From NCBI RefSeq assembly GCF_014126825.1, contig NZ_CP059900.1, positions 3,238,954 through 3,302,953 of the forward strand: a stretch of 64,000 bases of DNA, in the 5' to 3' direction. This document shows, piece after piece, positions 39,667 through 47,319 of this stretch (position 1 is its first letter; each line of letters starts with the position of its first letter). The DNA is from Tomitella gaofuii (lineage in GTDB: Bacteria > Actinomycetota > Actinomycetes > Mycobacteriales > Mycobacteriaceae). The notes below the pieces were generated by a model, which did not search any database, was not told where the DNA came from, and worked only from the letters and a program-made list of their open reading frames with translations. A program made the translations under genes and the position numbers.

Positions 39667-39746
39667 TGACACGAAGTCCACATTCCATGTACCTCGGATG
39701 CGGGGAAACCACCATACGAGGGGCACAGAATGTGGACTTCGTGTCA
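39667..39746. repeat. 19-bp perfect inverted repeat around a 42-bp spacer
   Basis: TGACACGAAGTCCACATTC (39667-39685) is repeated inverted at 39728-39746, and the inner spacer ends are partly complementary too (TGTACCTCG / CGAGGGGCACA). It sits between convergent genes, so it may be a bidirectional terminator, but its length and lack of T runs also suit a small palindromic mobile element. Confidence 0.75.
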
Positions 39747-39798
39747 CGGCGGGCGGTTCAACCTGCCGCATTGCTCTGCCGAGCGTGGGACAGCGCCG

Positions 39799-40014
39799 TC
39801 AGCGCACGATCTTGACCACCACGAGGCCCACGACCACGACGCCCGTGCCGATGAGCCCGTAGCGTACGGCCGGCGACGACACCGAGGCCATCACGCGCTG
39901 TTTCAGCGAGTCCGCCATGCGCTTGGGCCGGGTAGCCAGCTCGTCGAGTGTGGCGGCGAGTTCTTCGCGCGCCCGCTCGATGTCGCGCTCGATTGCGTCG
40001 GTGTCCCTGGCCAC
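39799..40014 (-). CDS. DUF3618 membrane protein (Rv2520c-like)
   Basis: 71 residues from GTG after GGAGGA. 'DTDAIERDIERAREELAATLDELATR.KR' is the DUF3618 signature, ending in one membrane span. Divergent to bcp exactly as in M. tuberculosis. It probably anchors a cytoplasmic helix at the membrane; function unknown. Confidence 0.85.
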   Translation of the reverse strand: MARDTDAIERDIERAREELAATLDELATRPKRMADSLKQRVMASVSSPAVRYGLIGTGVVVVGLVVVKIVR

Positions 40015-40123
40015 GTGTCCTCCATCGACTGTCGGGCTGTACGCGCATGTTCGCGGATGTACGACCAACACCGTAGAACAGGTGCGCCCGTCTTGTGTGG
40101 CGCGCATCGGTAATCTTCAGGAT

Positions 40124-40609
40124 ATGAGCGACGCAACGACCGCGCCCCGCCGGCTCGAGCCGGGCGATGAGGCCCCCGCATTCACACTTCCGGACGCCGA
40201 CGGCAACGAGGTTTCGCTGTCCGACTTCCGCGGACGCAAGGTGGTCGTCTACTTCTATCCCGCGGCGTCGACGCCCGGCTGCACCAAGCAGGCCTGCGAC
40301 TTCCGTGACAACCTCGCCGAGCTCAATGAGGCGGGCCTCGCCGTGGTGGGGGTGTCCCCGGACAAGCCGGCGAAGCTGGCCACCTTCCGTGACAATCAGA
40401 ACCTCAACTTCCCGCTGCTGTCGGACCCGGAGAAGTCCACGCTGACCGCCTGGGGCGCCTTCGGAGAGAAGAAGATGTACGGCAAGACGGTGCAGGGCGT
40501 GATCCGTTCGACGTTCCTCGTCGATGAGGACGGGCGCATCGAGGTGGCGCAGTACAACGTCCGCGCCACCGGCCACGTCGCCAAGCTCCGGCGCGACCTG
40601 AAGGTCTGA
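40124..40609 (+). CDS. bcp: Peroxiredoxin Bcp (thiol peroxidase)
   Basis: 161 residues. Thioredoxin fold with the PxxxTxxC-type site 'STPGCTKQACDF': peroxidatic Cys53 and resolving Cys58, five residues apart, as in atypical 2-Cys Bcp/PrxQ enzymes. It reduces hydrogen peroxide and organic peroxides with thioredoxin. Divergent from the DUF3618 gene. Confidence 0.95.
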   Translation: MSDATTAPRRLEPGDEAPAFTLPDADGNEVSLSDFRGRKVVVYFYPAASTPGCTKQACDFRDNLAELNEAGLAVVGVSPDKPAKLATFRDNQNLNFPLLSDPEKSTLTAWGAFGEKKMYGKTVQGVIRSTFLVDEDGRIEVAQYNVRATGHVAKLRRDLKV

Positions 40610-40664
40610 CCCTCGCGACTGCGCACCGCCCGTCCCCGGCAATGCGGGGGGCGGGCGGCGCGGA

Positions 40665-40880
40665 TCAGGCATCGCCGGCCCGGCGTATCCCGACGAAGAA
40701 CGTGCCCGCGTACGTCCCGCCGAAGGCGATCGAGCTCAGCGACAGCCCGAACAGCAAGGCGCGCGAGACGTCCTCTCCCAGAGCCAGCCAGATGATCTGC
40801 GTGATCGCCATGCAGACGGCTGCGGCCAGCAGCGCGGATGCGGCGCTGCGGGCGTGGTGTGCCAGGTGATGGTCCATCAT
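40665..40880 (-). CDS. Small two-span membrane protein
   Basis: 71 residues from ATG 40880 or 40877 after AGGAGG. Two hydrophobic spans (ALLAAAVCMAITQIIWLAL and 'LLFGLSLSSIAFGGTYAGTFF') and a His-rich N-terminus (MMDHHLAHH). No family recognised. Confidence 0.6.
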   Translation of the reverse strand: MMDHHLAHHARSAASALLAAAVCMAITQIIWLALGEDVSRALLFGLSLSSIAFGGTYAGTFFVGIRRAGDA

Positions 40881-41042
40881 GTTGCCTCCTGTGGTCGTCC
40901 CTTCCCGGGCGGGATCGCGATGACGACGCCGCGTCTACGCAGCACGCACTGGTTGTGACGCGGATAACAACGCCAGCGGATTCCGCGATCTCACCTATAT
41001 CAGCCGCGAAGCGGACACCATGCTGTACGGAGGACCGACCCG

Positions 41043-41531
41043 ATGCGCATACCGGGAAAGCTCGCACTCACCGGCGCGGCGATGCTGGCGCTGGGCGTCG
41101 CCGCCGCTCCCGCCGCCACCGCACTGCCGTCCACCGACTCGCTCGGGCCGCCCCCGGCCGGCTGCGCCGTGAACGCGGACCGGGTCGCCCAGGACACTCC
41201 GCCGCCGGAGGGCATGCCGACGTTCGAGGGCTGGGTGGTCACCGACCTGGCCGCCCCTTGCGGCAATCTCGGCTACATCGTCCTCGACACGAAGGGCGGC
41301 ACCGGTTCGTCGCCGAGCGCGGTGCTGCTCTATCACCGCGGCACGCCCACCGCGACGCAACCGGAGCCGGGTCTTCCCGCGGAGGTCACCGGCAGCAGCG
41401 GTTTCCACGTCGTCGTGCAGCAGTGGACGGCGCCGCCGCCGGGGGTCCCCAACGCCGAGGCGCCCTCGCATTCGACGCTGTTCGTGTGGAACCCGTTCGC
41501 CGGTGATGTCGCGCCCATCCCGCTGCCCTGA
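41043..41531 (+). CDS. Secreted LppP/LprE-like protein
   Basis: 162 residues. Sec signal peptide ending at an AxA-type site (ATALP). The mature part has 'CGNLGYIVLDTKGGTGSSPSAVLLYHRG' style sequence, as in the LppP/LprE family of Mycobacteriales, with two cysteines. Unlike the lipoprotein members it lacks a lipobox, so it is released or wall-bound. Confidence 0.65.
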   Translation: MRIPGKLALTGAAMLALGVAAAPAATALPSTDSLGPPPAGCAVNADRVAQDTPPPEGMPTFEGWVVTDLAAPCGNLGYIVLDTKGGTGSSPSAVLLYHRGTPTATQPEPGLPAEVTGSSGFHVVVQQWTAPPPGVPNAEAPSHSTLFVWNPFAGDVAPIPLP

Positions 41532-41541
41532 AACGTGCCCG

Positions 41542-42249
41542 TCAGGCCGCGGCGCCGTGCGTGTCGCGCGAGCGGATCGCGCCGTCGACGAGTTCGATGG
41601 TCTCGTCCACGCCCGACGCCAGTCCGGGGCCGAGCGTCGCCAGGTCGTGGCTGACGATCACGGCCGCCAGGTCGCGTTCCCGCACGAGCCTGGCGATCAG
41701 CTCGACCACGGCGCGGCCGCGCTCGGTGTCGAGGGCGGAGGTGGGTTCGTCGACCAGCAGCAGCGACGGCCCGCCCATGAGTGCGCGCGCGATGTTCACC
41801 CGTTGGCGCATGCCGCCGGAGAGCTCGTGGGGGCGGCGGCCGGCGTTGTCGGCCAGGCCCACCTCGTCGAGCAGCGCCATCGCCTCGTCGCGGTGCTTCG
41901 CGCGGCGCATGCCCCGGATGTCCACGGCGAGCAGCAGCTGGTCGACGGCGGTGAGCGCGGGGATCAGGTTGTCCTGCTGGAACACGAAACCCACCTGTTC
42001 CCGGCGGATCCGCGCGCGTTCCTTCGCGTCTGCGCCGGTGACGGTGACGTCGCCGACGATCACGTCACCCGAATCCGGGGTGATGAGCGTGCCGGCGACG
42101 GCGAGCAGGCTGGACTTGCCGGACCCGGAGGGACCGGTGACCGCGACGAATCGGCCGGCCGGGACGTCGAGGCTCACATCGTCGAGCGCCGTCAGCCGGC
42201 CGCGGCCGTCGGGGTAGGTGAGGGTGGCGTGCGACATCTTCAGGCTCAT
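41542..42249 (-). CDS. ABC transporter ATP-binding protein (MacB/LolD type)
   Basis: 235 residues. Walker A GPSGSGKSS (near 39), Q-loop VFQQDNLI, signature LSGGMRQRV, Walker B LLLVDEPTSALD and switch HDLAT. It pairs with the downstream permease (62 bases after it on the plus map, upstream in transcription) as an export or envelope-stress ABC system. A divergent two-component system beyond the permease is a likely regulator. Confidence 0.9.
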   Translation of the reverse strand: MSLKMSHATLTYPDGRGRLTALDDVSLDVPAGRFVAVTGPSGSGKSSLLAVAGTLITPDSGDVIVGDVTVTGADAKERARIRREQVGFVFQQDNLIPALTAVDQLLLAVDIRGMRRAKHRDEAMALLDEVGLADNAGRRPHELSGGMRQRVNIARALMGGPSLLLVDEPTSALDTERGRAVVELIARLVRERDLAAVIVSHDLATLGPGLASGVDETIELVDGAIRSRDTHGAAA

Positions 42250-42310
42250 CGTTGCTCCTTGACGGGGATCGGAAGGGTTTCGGGCTGCGTACGGATTCGG
42301 GCTGTGTGCG

Positions 42311-43375
42311 TCATCGCTGCATGGCCACCAGCGGATCCACCTTGGTGACCGACAGCACCGCCAGCAGCGCTCCCAGCAGCCCCAGTCCGGTCATTCCCAG
42401 CACGGGCACCAGCACCCCCGCGGCGGTGACGATGATGGGTACGGTGCCGGACGCCGCCAACGCGAGCAGCACGCCCGCGGTCACGCCCACGGCCTGCCCT
42501 GCCACGAGCACCACCACCGCCTGGCCGAGGCCGTCGCGCAGGAGGTAGGAGCGGTCGGCGCCCATCGCCCGCACCACGGCCAGGTCGCCGCGGCGCTGCT
42601 GCGTCCACACGGTGAAGAACGCGCCCACCACGAGGGCGGAGATCGCCAGCAGCATCAGCTGCATCGCCAGCAGCGAGCCGTGCTCGGAACCGTAGCCGGG
42701 GACGGCGTCGGTGATGCTCGACATCGCAAGCACCGTCGTCCCGTCCACCGCGGGGGCCTGGCCGAAGACGACGACCGCGCTCGTGCCCTGGTCGTGGGAA
42801 AGGGTCTTCCACGTCGCGACGGTGGTGTAGCCGACCGGGGTGTGCGCGAACGAGCCGGCGTCGCCCAGCCCGGAGACCCGCAGTGTGTCGGCCAGCCCGG
42901 AGACCCGCAGTGTGTCGGCGCCGGCGGTGACCGTGTCGCCCACTGCGACCCCGAGCTCGTCGGCCTGCGACTGCGACAGCAGGATCTCGCCGTCGCCGGG
43001 CTGCGCGCCTTCCTCGGCATGCGGCATGAGCGCCGGGTCGGCGCCGAACACGCTCAGCGCGGCGCTGGCCCCGTCGTGGCCCAGCCGCGTCGTCGCCACC
43101 CCCAGCCGCGCGGTCTGCGCATCTGTGGCGCGCACCTGGGAGACCGCGTCGGCGTCCAGCGTGCTCTCGCTGAGCGACGGCGACTGCCCCTGCGCCGGCG
43201 ACTGCAGTACCACAGACTGCCCGGGCAGGCGTTCCACGGCGGAGATCGACTGCCCCTGCAGCCCGTTGGTCAGCGCGGACAGCGCGACGACCATGAAGCT
43301 CATCAACGCGATCACGGCACTGATGAGCGTGAATCGACCCCGTGCGAACAGGATGTCGCGGATTCCGATGAACAT
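42311..43375 (-). CDS. ABC transporter permease (FtsX/MacB type)
   Basis: 354 residues from ATG 43375 after GAGGGA. One N-terminal span, a large extracytoplasmic domain (about 45-240), then three C-terminal spans: the FtsX-like MacB layout. It holds a 9-residue tandem duplication (DTLRVSGLA-DTLRVSGLG). Functions with the ATPase gene that follows it in the same direction. Confidence 0.88.
   Translation of the reverse strand: MFIGIRDILFARGRFTLISAVIALMSFMVVALSALTNGLQGQSISAVERLPGQSVVLQSPAQGQSPSLSESTLDADAVSQVRATDAQTARLGVATTRLGHDGASAALSVFGADPALMPHAEEGAQPGDGEILLSQSQADELGVAVGDTVTAGADTLRVSGLADTLRVSGLGDAGSFAHTPVGYTTVATWKTLSHDQGTSAVVVFGQAPAVDGTTVLAMSSITDAVPGYGSEHGSLLAMQLMLLAISALVVGAFFTVWTQQRRGDLAVVRAMGADRSYLLRDGLGQAVVVLVAGQAVGVTAGVLLALAASGTVPIIVTAAGVLVPVLGMTGLGLLGALLAVLSVTKVDPLVAMQR
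42865..42918 (-). repeat. 27-bp in-frame tandem duplication in the permease gene
   Basis: Two identical 27-base units (42865-42891, 42892-42918) encode the repeated nine residues in the extracytoplasmic domain. Likely a recent slippage event, length-neutral for the frame. Confidence 0.9.
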
Positions 43376-43555
43376 GTCCCTCACAATCTCCAGCTGCGCG
43401 GCGCCCTCTGCGGCCTGCGATACCCAGCCTTCCGCGCGCCGCCCGCGGATACATCGGAGAAGATGACGGTCTTCACGGATCGTCCGGTGGATGCGCGGAT
43501 CAACCGAAAGTTGTAGAGCCTGGCCGTCGCCCGGATCTCGGGGATACTGGGTGCC

Positions 43556-44872
43556 GTGCCCGATCCCGGAAACGCAGCACGCTCCGCCGTGGCCGACCTC
43601 CCCGCACCAGGGGCCCGGCCCGCCCCCGTCGTCGACCGGTACGTTCTGATCGCCGGGCACGTCCTGTTCACTGTGCTGCTCGTCATCGGCGCGGTCCGGG
43701 CCGTGGCGGGCGGGCCGCTCACCGCCACCGGCCCCGTCGCGCCGCTGGCCCTGGCGGTCGCGACGGGCGGGTGGTACGGCGCCGGCGCCGCGCGGATCGC
43801 GGGCGACGCGACGGGCCGTCGCTCGCATGCATGGCTGGCCGGGCTGTTGATCCTGTGGCTGGCCCTCGTCGCGGTGTCGGGCGAGTTCATCTGGCTCGCC
43901 TTCCTGCTGGCGATGCTGGTGTGGCACTTGGTGCCTGCGCGGGCGGCGGTGCTCGTCGACATCGGCGTCGCCCTGGTGGCGGTCGTCGGGTTCGCCTGGC
44001 ATCAGGGCGAGGTGCAGGCCGGGGCCGTGATCGGGCCCGCGGTGGGCATCGCGAGCGCCGTGGTGATGACGGAGATCTACCACCGGCTGCGCGCACAGTC
44101 GGAGGAGCGTCGGCGGCTGCTCGAGGAGCTGGTCCGCACGCAGGCCGCCCTCGCCGACCGGGAACGCACGGCGGGCCGCCTCGCCGAACGCGAGCGTCTG
44201 GCGCGCGAGATCCACGACACCGTCGGCCAGAGCCTGTCGAGCGTGATCCTCCTGCTGCGCGCCGCCCTGGCCGATTCCGTCCTGGCCGACTCGCGCACCA
44301 CCGACATCGCCGACGGTCACGCCGACGGCGCCGAGCGCGCGCACGAGGCCCACCGCGTCCAGTTGCAGACGGCCCTCGACAGCACGCTCGCCGCGCTGGG
44401 CGAAACCCGGCGGCTGGTCCGCGGGCTCGACCCCGAGTCGATCGAGAAACACGGACTGCGCACCGCCCTCGAGGCCCTCGCGGAGGAGAACCGGGCGATG
44501 GGCGTGCGCACCACCTTCACCGAACACGGTGCACCGCACCCGCTCCCGCGCCGCGCCGAGGTGGCGCTGCTGCGCGCGGCGCAAGAGGCCGTCACCAATG
44601 CGCGCAAGCACGCCGACGCGGTTTCGGTGACGATCACGCTGACCCACCAGGAGGACGAGACGAGCGTGGACATCGTGGACGACGGCCGCGGCTTCGACGC
44701 GCACACCCCACGGCAGCGGCAGCCCGACGGCAGTGGCTACGGGCTCGCCGCGATGCGCGCGCGGATCGGCGAATGTTCGGGCAGCGTCGTGGTGGAATCA
44801 GGTGAGGGCCGCGGCACCGCGGTGCGCGCCACGGTCCCCACGATCGCGGCGCCGGACGCCCAGGAGGGATGA
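43556..44872 (+). CDS. Sensor histidine kinase, NarL/DesK type
   Basis: 438 residues from GTG. Four or more spans in the first 170 residues, a coiled-coil linker, HisKA_3 phosphoacceptor 'REIHDTVGQSLSS' near residue 220, then an HATPase with N box 'AVTNARKHADA', G1 DDGRGFD and G2 GSGYGLAAM. It signals to the response regulator 3 bases downstream. Being divergent from the ABC genes suggests it senses a compound or envelope stress relieved by that transporter. Confidence 0.9.
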   Translation: MPDPGNAARSAVADLPAPGARPAPVVDRYVLIAGHVLFTVLLVIGAVRAVAGGPLTATGPVAPLALAVATGGWYGAGAARIAGDATGRRSHAWLAGLLILWLALVAVSGEFIWLAFLLAMLVWHLVPARAAVLVDIGVALVAVVGFAWHQGEVQAGAVIGPAVGIASAVVMTEIYHRLRAQSEERRRLLEELVRTQAALADRERTAGRLAERERLAREIHDTVGQSLSSVILLLRAALADSVLADSRTTDIADGHADGAERAHEAHRVQLQTALDSTLAALGETRRLVRGLDPESIEKHGLRTALEALAEENRAMGVRTTFTEHGAPHPLPRRAEVALLRAAQEAVTNARKHADAVSVTITLTHQEDETSVDIVDDGRGFDAHTPRQRQPDGSGYGLAAMRARIGECSGSVVVESGEGRGTAVRATVPTIAAPDAQEG

Positions 44873-44875
44873 GGC

Positions 44876-45505
44876 ATGACCGCACCGATCCGGCTGCTGC
44901 TGGTGGACGACCACCCCGTGGTGCGCGCGGGCCTGCGCGCTGTCCTCACGACGTCCGCGGGCGTGGAGGTGGTCGGCGAAGCGTCGACCGCCGACGAGGC
45001 GCTGTGCCAGGTCCGTTCGCTTCCGGCCGTCGACGTGGTGCTCATGGACCTGCGCCTCGGCGACGGCGCCGACGGGGTGGAGGCCACCGCCCGGATCCGG
45101 GCGCTGCCGCATCCGCCCCGGGTACTGATCCTCACCACCTATGAGACCGACAACGACATCCTGCGGGCGGTGCAGGCGGGGGCCACCGGCTACCTGCTCA
45201 AGGACGCCGACCCGGATGCGCTGGTGCGGGCCATCCGCTCGGCCGCCGCCGGGGAGACGGTGCTCGCGCCGATGGTGGCCTCACGCCTGCTCGACCGCAT
45301 GCAGTCCCCGGCGACGTCGTTGTCCCCGCGCGAGCTCGAGATCCTGGGCCGGGTGGCCCAGGGCGACTCCAACCGCGACATCGCACGCGCGTCGTCGATC
45401 TCGGAGGCCACCGTCAAATCGCACTTGGTGCACATCTACAGCAAGCTCGGCGTGGACAGCCGCACGCGCGCGGTGATCGCGGCGCGCGAGCGCGGGCTGC
45501 TGTAG
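44876..45505 (+). CDS. Response regulator, NarL/LuxR type
   Basis: 209 residues. Receiver domain with acidic DD pair (VDDHP), phosphoacceptor Asp in LMDLRL, Thr (LTTY) and Lys (LLKDAD). C-terminal LuxR HTH 'LSPRELEILGRVAQGDSNRDIA...SEATVKSHL'. Partner of the kinase immediately upstream. Confidence 0.95.
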   Translation: MTAPIRLLLVDDHPVVRAGLRAVLTTSAGVEVVGEASTADEALCQVRSLPAVDVVLMDLRLGDGADGVEATARIRALPHPPRVLILTTYETDNDILRAVQAGATGYLLKDADPDALVRAIRSAAAGETVLAPMVASRLLDRMQSPATSLSPRELEILGRVAQGDSNRDIARASSISEATVKSHLVHIYSKLGVDSRTRAVIAARERGLL

Positions 45506-45605
45506 CGGCGGAGGGGCGACTGCGTGCCGGATGAATAGCCGTGACCGCCGGTGACACGCCGCGCGGTGGACACGGACCGCCCGGTCGGCCGATAATCTGG
45601 GCATC

Positions 45606-46307
45606 GTGGACACATCTCCGGAGGCAGCCGGCGCGCGGCGCCCCAGGACAGCCGCCGATGCGTCCGCCGTCAGCGCCGCGGCGACCGAGGAGTTGGTCCC
45701 CCGCCGCCGGCCGATCCAGGAGCGCAGCAAACGCCGATTCGAGACGCTGCTGTCCGCCTCACGCGCCCTGCTAGTGGACGTGGGATTCGAGTCGTTCACC
45801 TGCGAGGCGGCGGCGGCACGGGCCGGGGTGCCCATCGGAACCCTCTACCAGTTCTTCGCCAACAAGTACGTGATCGTGTGCGAGCTCGACCGCCAGGACC
45901 TGGTGGCCGTGCAGGCCGAGCTGACGAGCTTCGGCGAGGAGGTCCCGTCGCTGGACTGGCCGCGGTTGCTGGAGAAGTTCATCGACCACCTGGCCGGACT
46001 GTGGCTGACCGACCCGTCGCGCCGCGCCGTGTGGCTGGCCGTCCAGGCGACGCCGGCCACCCGCGCCACGGCCGCCATCCACGAGCGGGCGCTCGCCCAC
46101 CAGGTGACGGAGGTGCTGGCCCCGCTGACCCCGCACGCCCGGGCGGATCGGCGCACGCTCATCGCCGAGGTGCTGGTGCACGCGGTCTATTCGATGCTCA
46201 ACTTCTCGGTGCAGGACAGCCAGGACCACGGGGACGCGGTGCGCGAGCTCAAGCGGATGATGACGGCGTACCTCATCTCCACGGAGCGGGCTTCGGGTCC
46301 GGGCTGA
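45606..46307 (+). CDS. TetR-family regulator
   Basis: 233 residues from GTG. A basic N-terminal extension precedes a TetR HTH (SKRRFETLLSASRALLVDVG..., then 'AAAARAGVPIGTLYQFFANK'). The C-terminal ligand domain is unassigned. Though close to fas, it does not resemble mycobacterial FasR. Confidence 0.85.
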   Translation: MDTSPEAAGARRPRTAADASAVSAAATEELVPRRRPIQERSKRRFETLLSASRALLVDVGFESFTCEAAAARAGVPIGTLYQFFANKYVIVCELDRQDLVAVQAELTSFGEEVPSLDWPRLLEKFIDHLAGLWLTDPSRRAVWLAVQATPATRATAAIHERALAHQVTEVLAPLTPHARADRRTLIAEVLVHAVYSMLNFSVQDSQDHGDAVRELKRMMTAYLISTERASGPG

Positions 46308-46319
46308 CCTGCGGCCCGG

Positions 46320-46727
46320 TCAGCCGCGGGCCGCGGCGACGTTGATCAGCCAGCGCAGCCCGAACCTGTCGCGGCACATGCCGAAGCTGTCGCCCCACGG
46401 CGCGGTGTCGAGCGGCTCGAGTACCTCGCCGCCGTCGATGAGGCGGTTCCAGCGTGCCTCCATGGCCGGGTAGTCGTCGCCCGTGAGCGCGATGCACACG
46501 GTGTCGCCGGCGTTGAACGGCATCGCGTCGGAGGCCATGAGCTCGAGGCCCTCGGCCCCGATCAGGCTGCTGTGCATGATCTTGTCGCCCTCGACGCCGT
46601 CGGGCACGTGCCCCGCCTGTTCGAAGGTCTGCATCTCGAGGTTTCCGCCGAAGATGTCGTGGTACAGCGTCATCGCCTCGCGGGCGCTGCCGCCGAAGTT
46701 GATGTAGGGGGTGATGGTCGCCGGCAT
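46320..46727 (-). CDS. VOC/PhnB-like glyoxalase-fold protein
   Basis: 135 residues from ATG 46727. 'PYINFGGSAREAMTLYHDIFGG' and the C-terminal 'WGDSFGMCRDRFGLRWLIN' are hallmarks of the PhnB/DUF1338-like VOC group. Such proteins bind small ligands and their substrates are mostly unknown. Confidence 0.85.
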   Translation of the reverse strand: MPATITPYINFGGSAREAMTLYHDIFGGNLEMQTFEQAGHVPDGVEGDKIMHSSLIGAEGLELMASDAMPFNAGDTVCIALTGDDYPAMEARWNRLIDGGEVLEPLDTAPWGDSFGMCRDRFGLRWLINVAAARG

Positions 46728-46858
46728 GGTCACGCCTCTCGGATCGGGCTGGGTTCCGACCGCAAGCGTAATCCGCGGCCCCGCCCCGCGCGGGCGGTTT
46801 TCGGGTGTCCGCCGGCGCGGACGCCACCGGAGAATCACCGGCCCGGTGGACGCGGGTT

Positions 46859-47290
46859 TCACCCAGCCCGTTCGATGACCACATAGGCGGCGGCGACGTC
46901 GCCGTCGTGGCTGAGCGACACGTGCACCACCACCTCCCCCAGCGACGACCGCACCGCCGCCGCGACGGCGCCGCGCAGCCGGAGCGCCGGACGGCCCCAC
47001 GCGTCGGCGACCACCTCGATCTCGCGCATCTCGGCCTCCGGCAGCACCGGGGGGCCGCCGTAGACGGCGGCCGACCAGGCCTTGATGAAGGCCTCCTTGG
47101 CCGCCCACCGTCCCGCAAAGTGTTTGGCCCGTGCCGAGGCATCCCGGTCCTGCCCCGCGCAGTCGCGCCGCTCCCCCGGGGTGAAGACGCGCGTGAAGGC
47201 GGTCCCGGGCCGAGCGAGCTGCTCGGCGAACCCCGGGACCGCCACCACGTCGATTCCGATGCCTGCGATCACCTGCCGATGATCACACAC
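46859..47290 (-). CDS. acpS: Holo-ACP synthase (4'-phosphopantetheinyl transferase)
   Basis: 143 residues (GTG 47272 is an alternative start). 'GIGIDVV' with the metal-binding Asp, and 'WAAKEAFIKAW' with Glu, are the AcpS motifs. It transfers the phosphopantetheine arm from CoA to the ACP domain of the FAS-I encoded just upstream (29 bases), the same pairing as in M. tuberculosis. Confidence 0.95.
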   Translation of the reverse strand: MCDHRQVIAGIGIDVVAVPGFAEQLARPGTAFTRVFTPGERRDCAGQDRDASARAKHFAGRWAAKEAFIKAWSAAVYGGPPVLPEAEMREIEVVADAWGRPALRLRGAVAAAVRSSLGEVVVHVSLSHDGDVAAAYVVIERAG

Positions 47291-47319
47291 ATGCGCTCAA
47301 CATCCATTCCTGTCCGCGC

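Noticed and set aside
45606..46307. FasR, the known activator of fas
   Set aside because: The sequence does not resemble mycobacterial FasR in its HTH or N-terminus; proximity to fas alone is insufficient.
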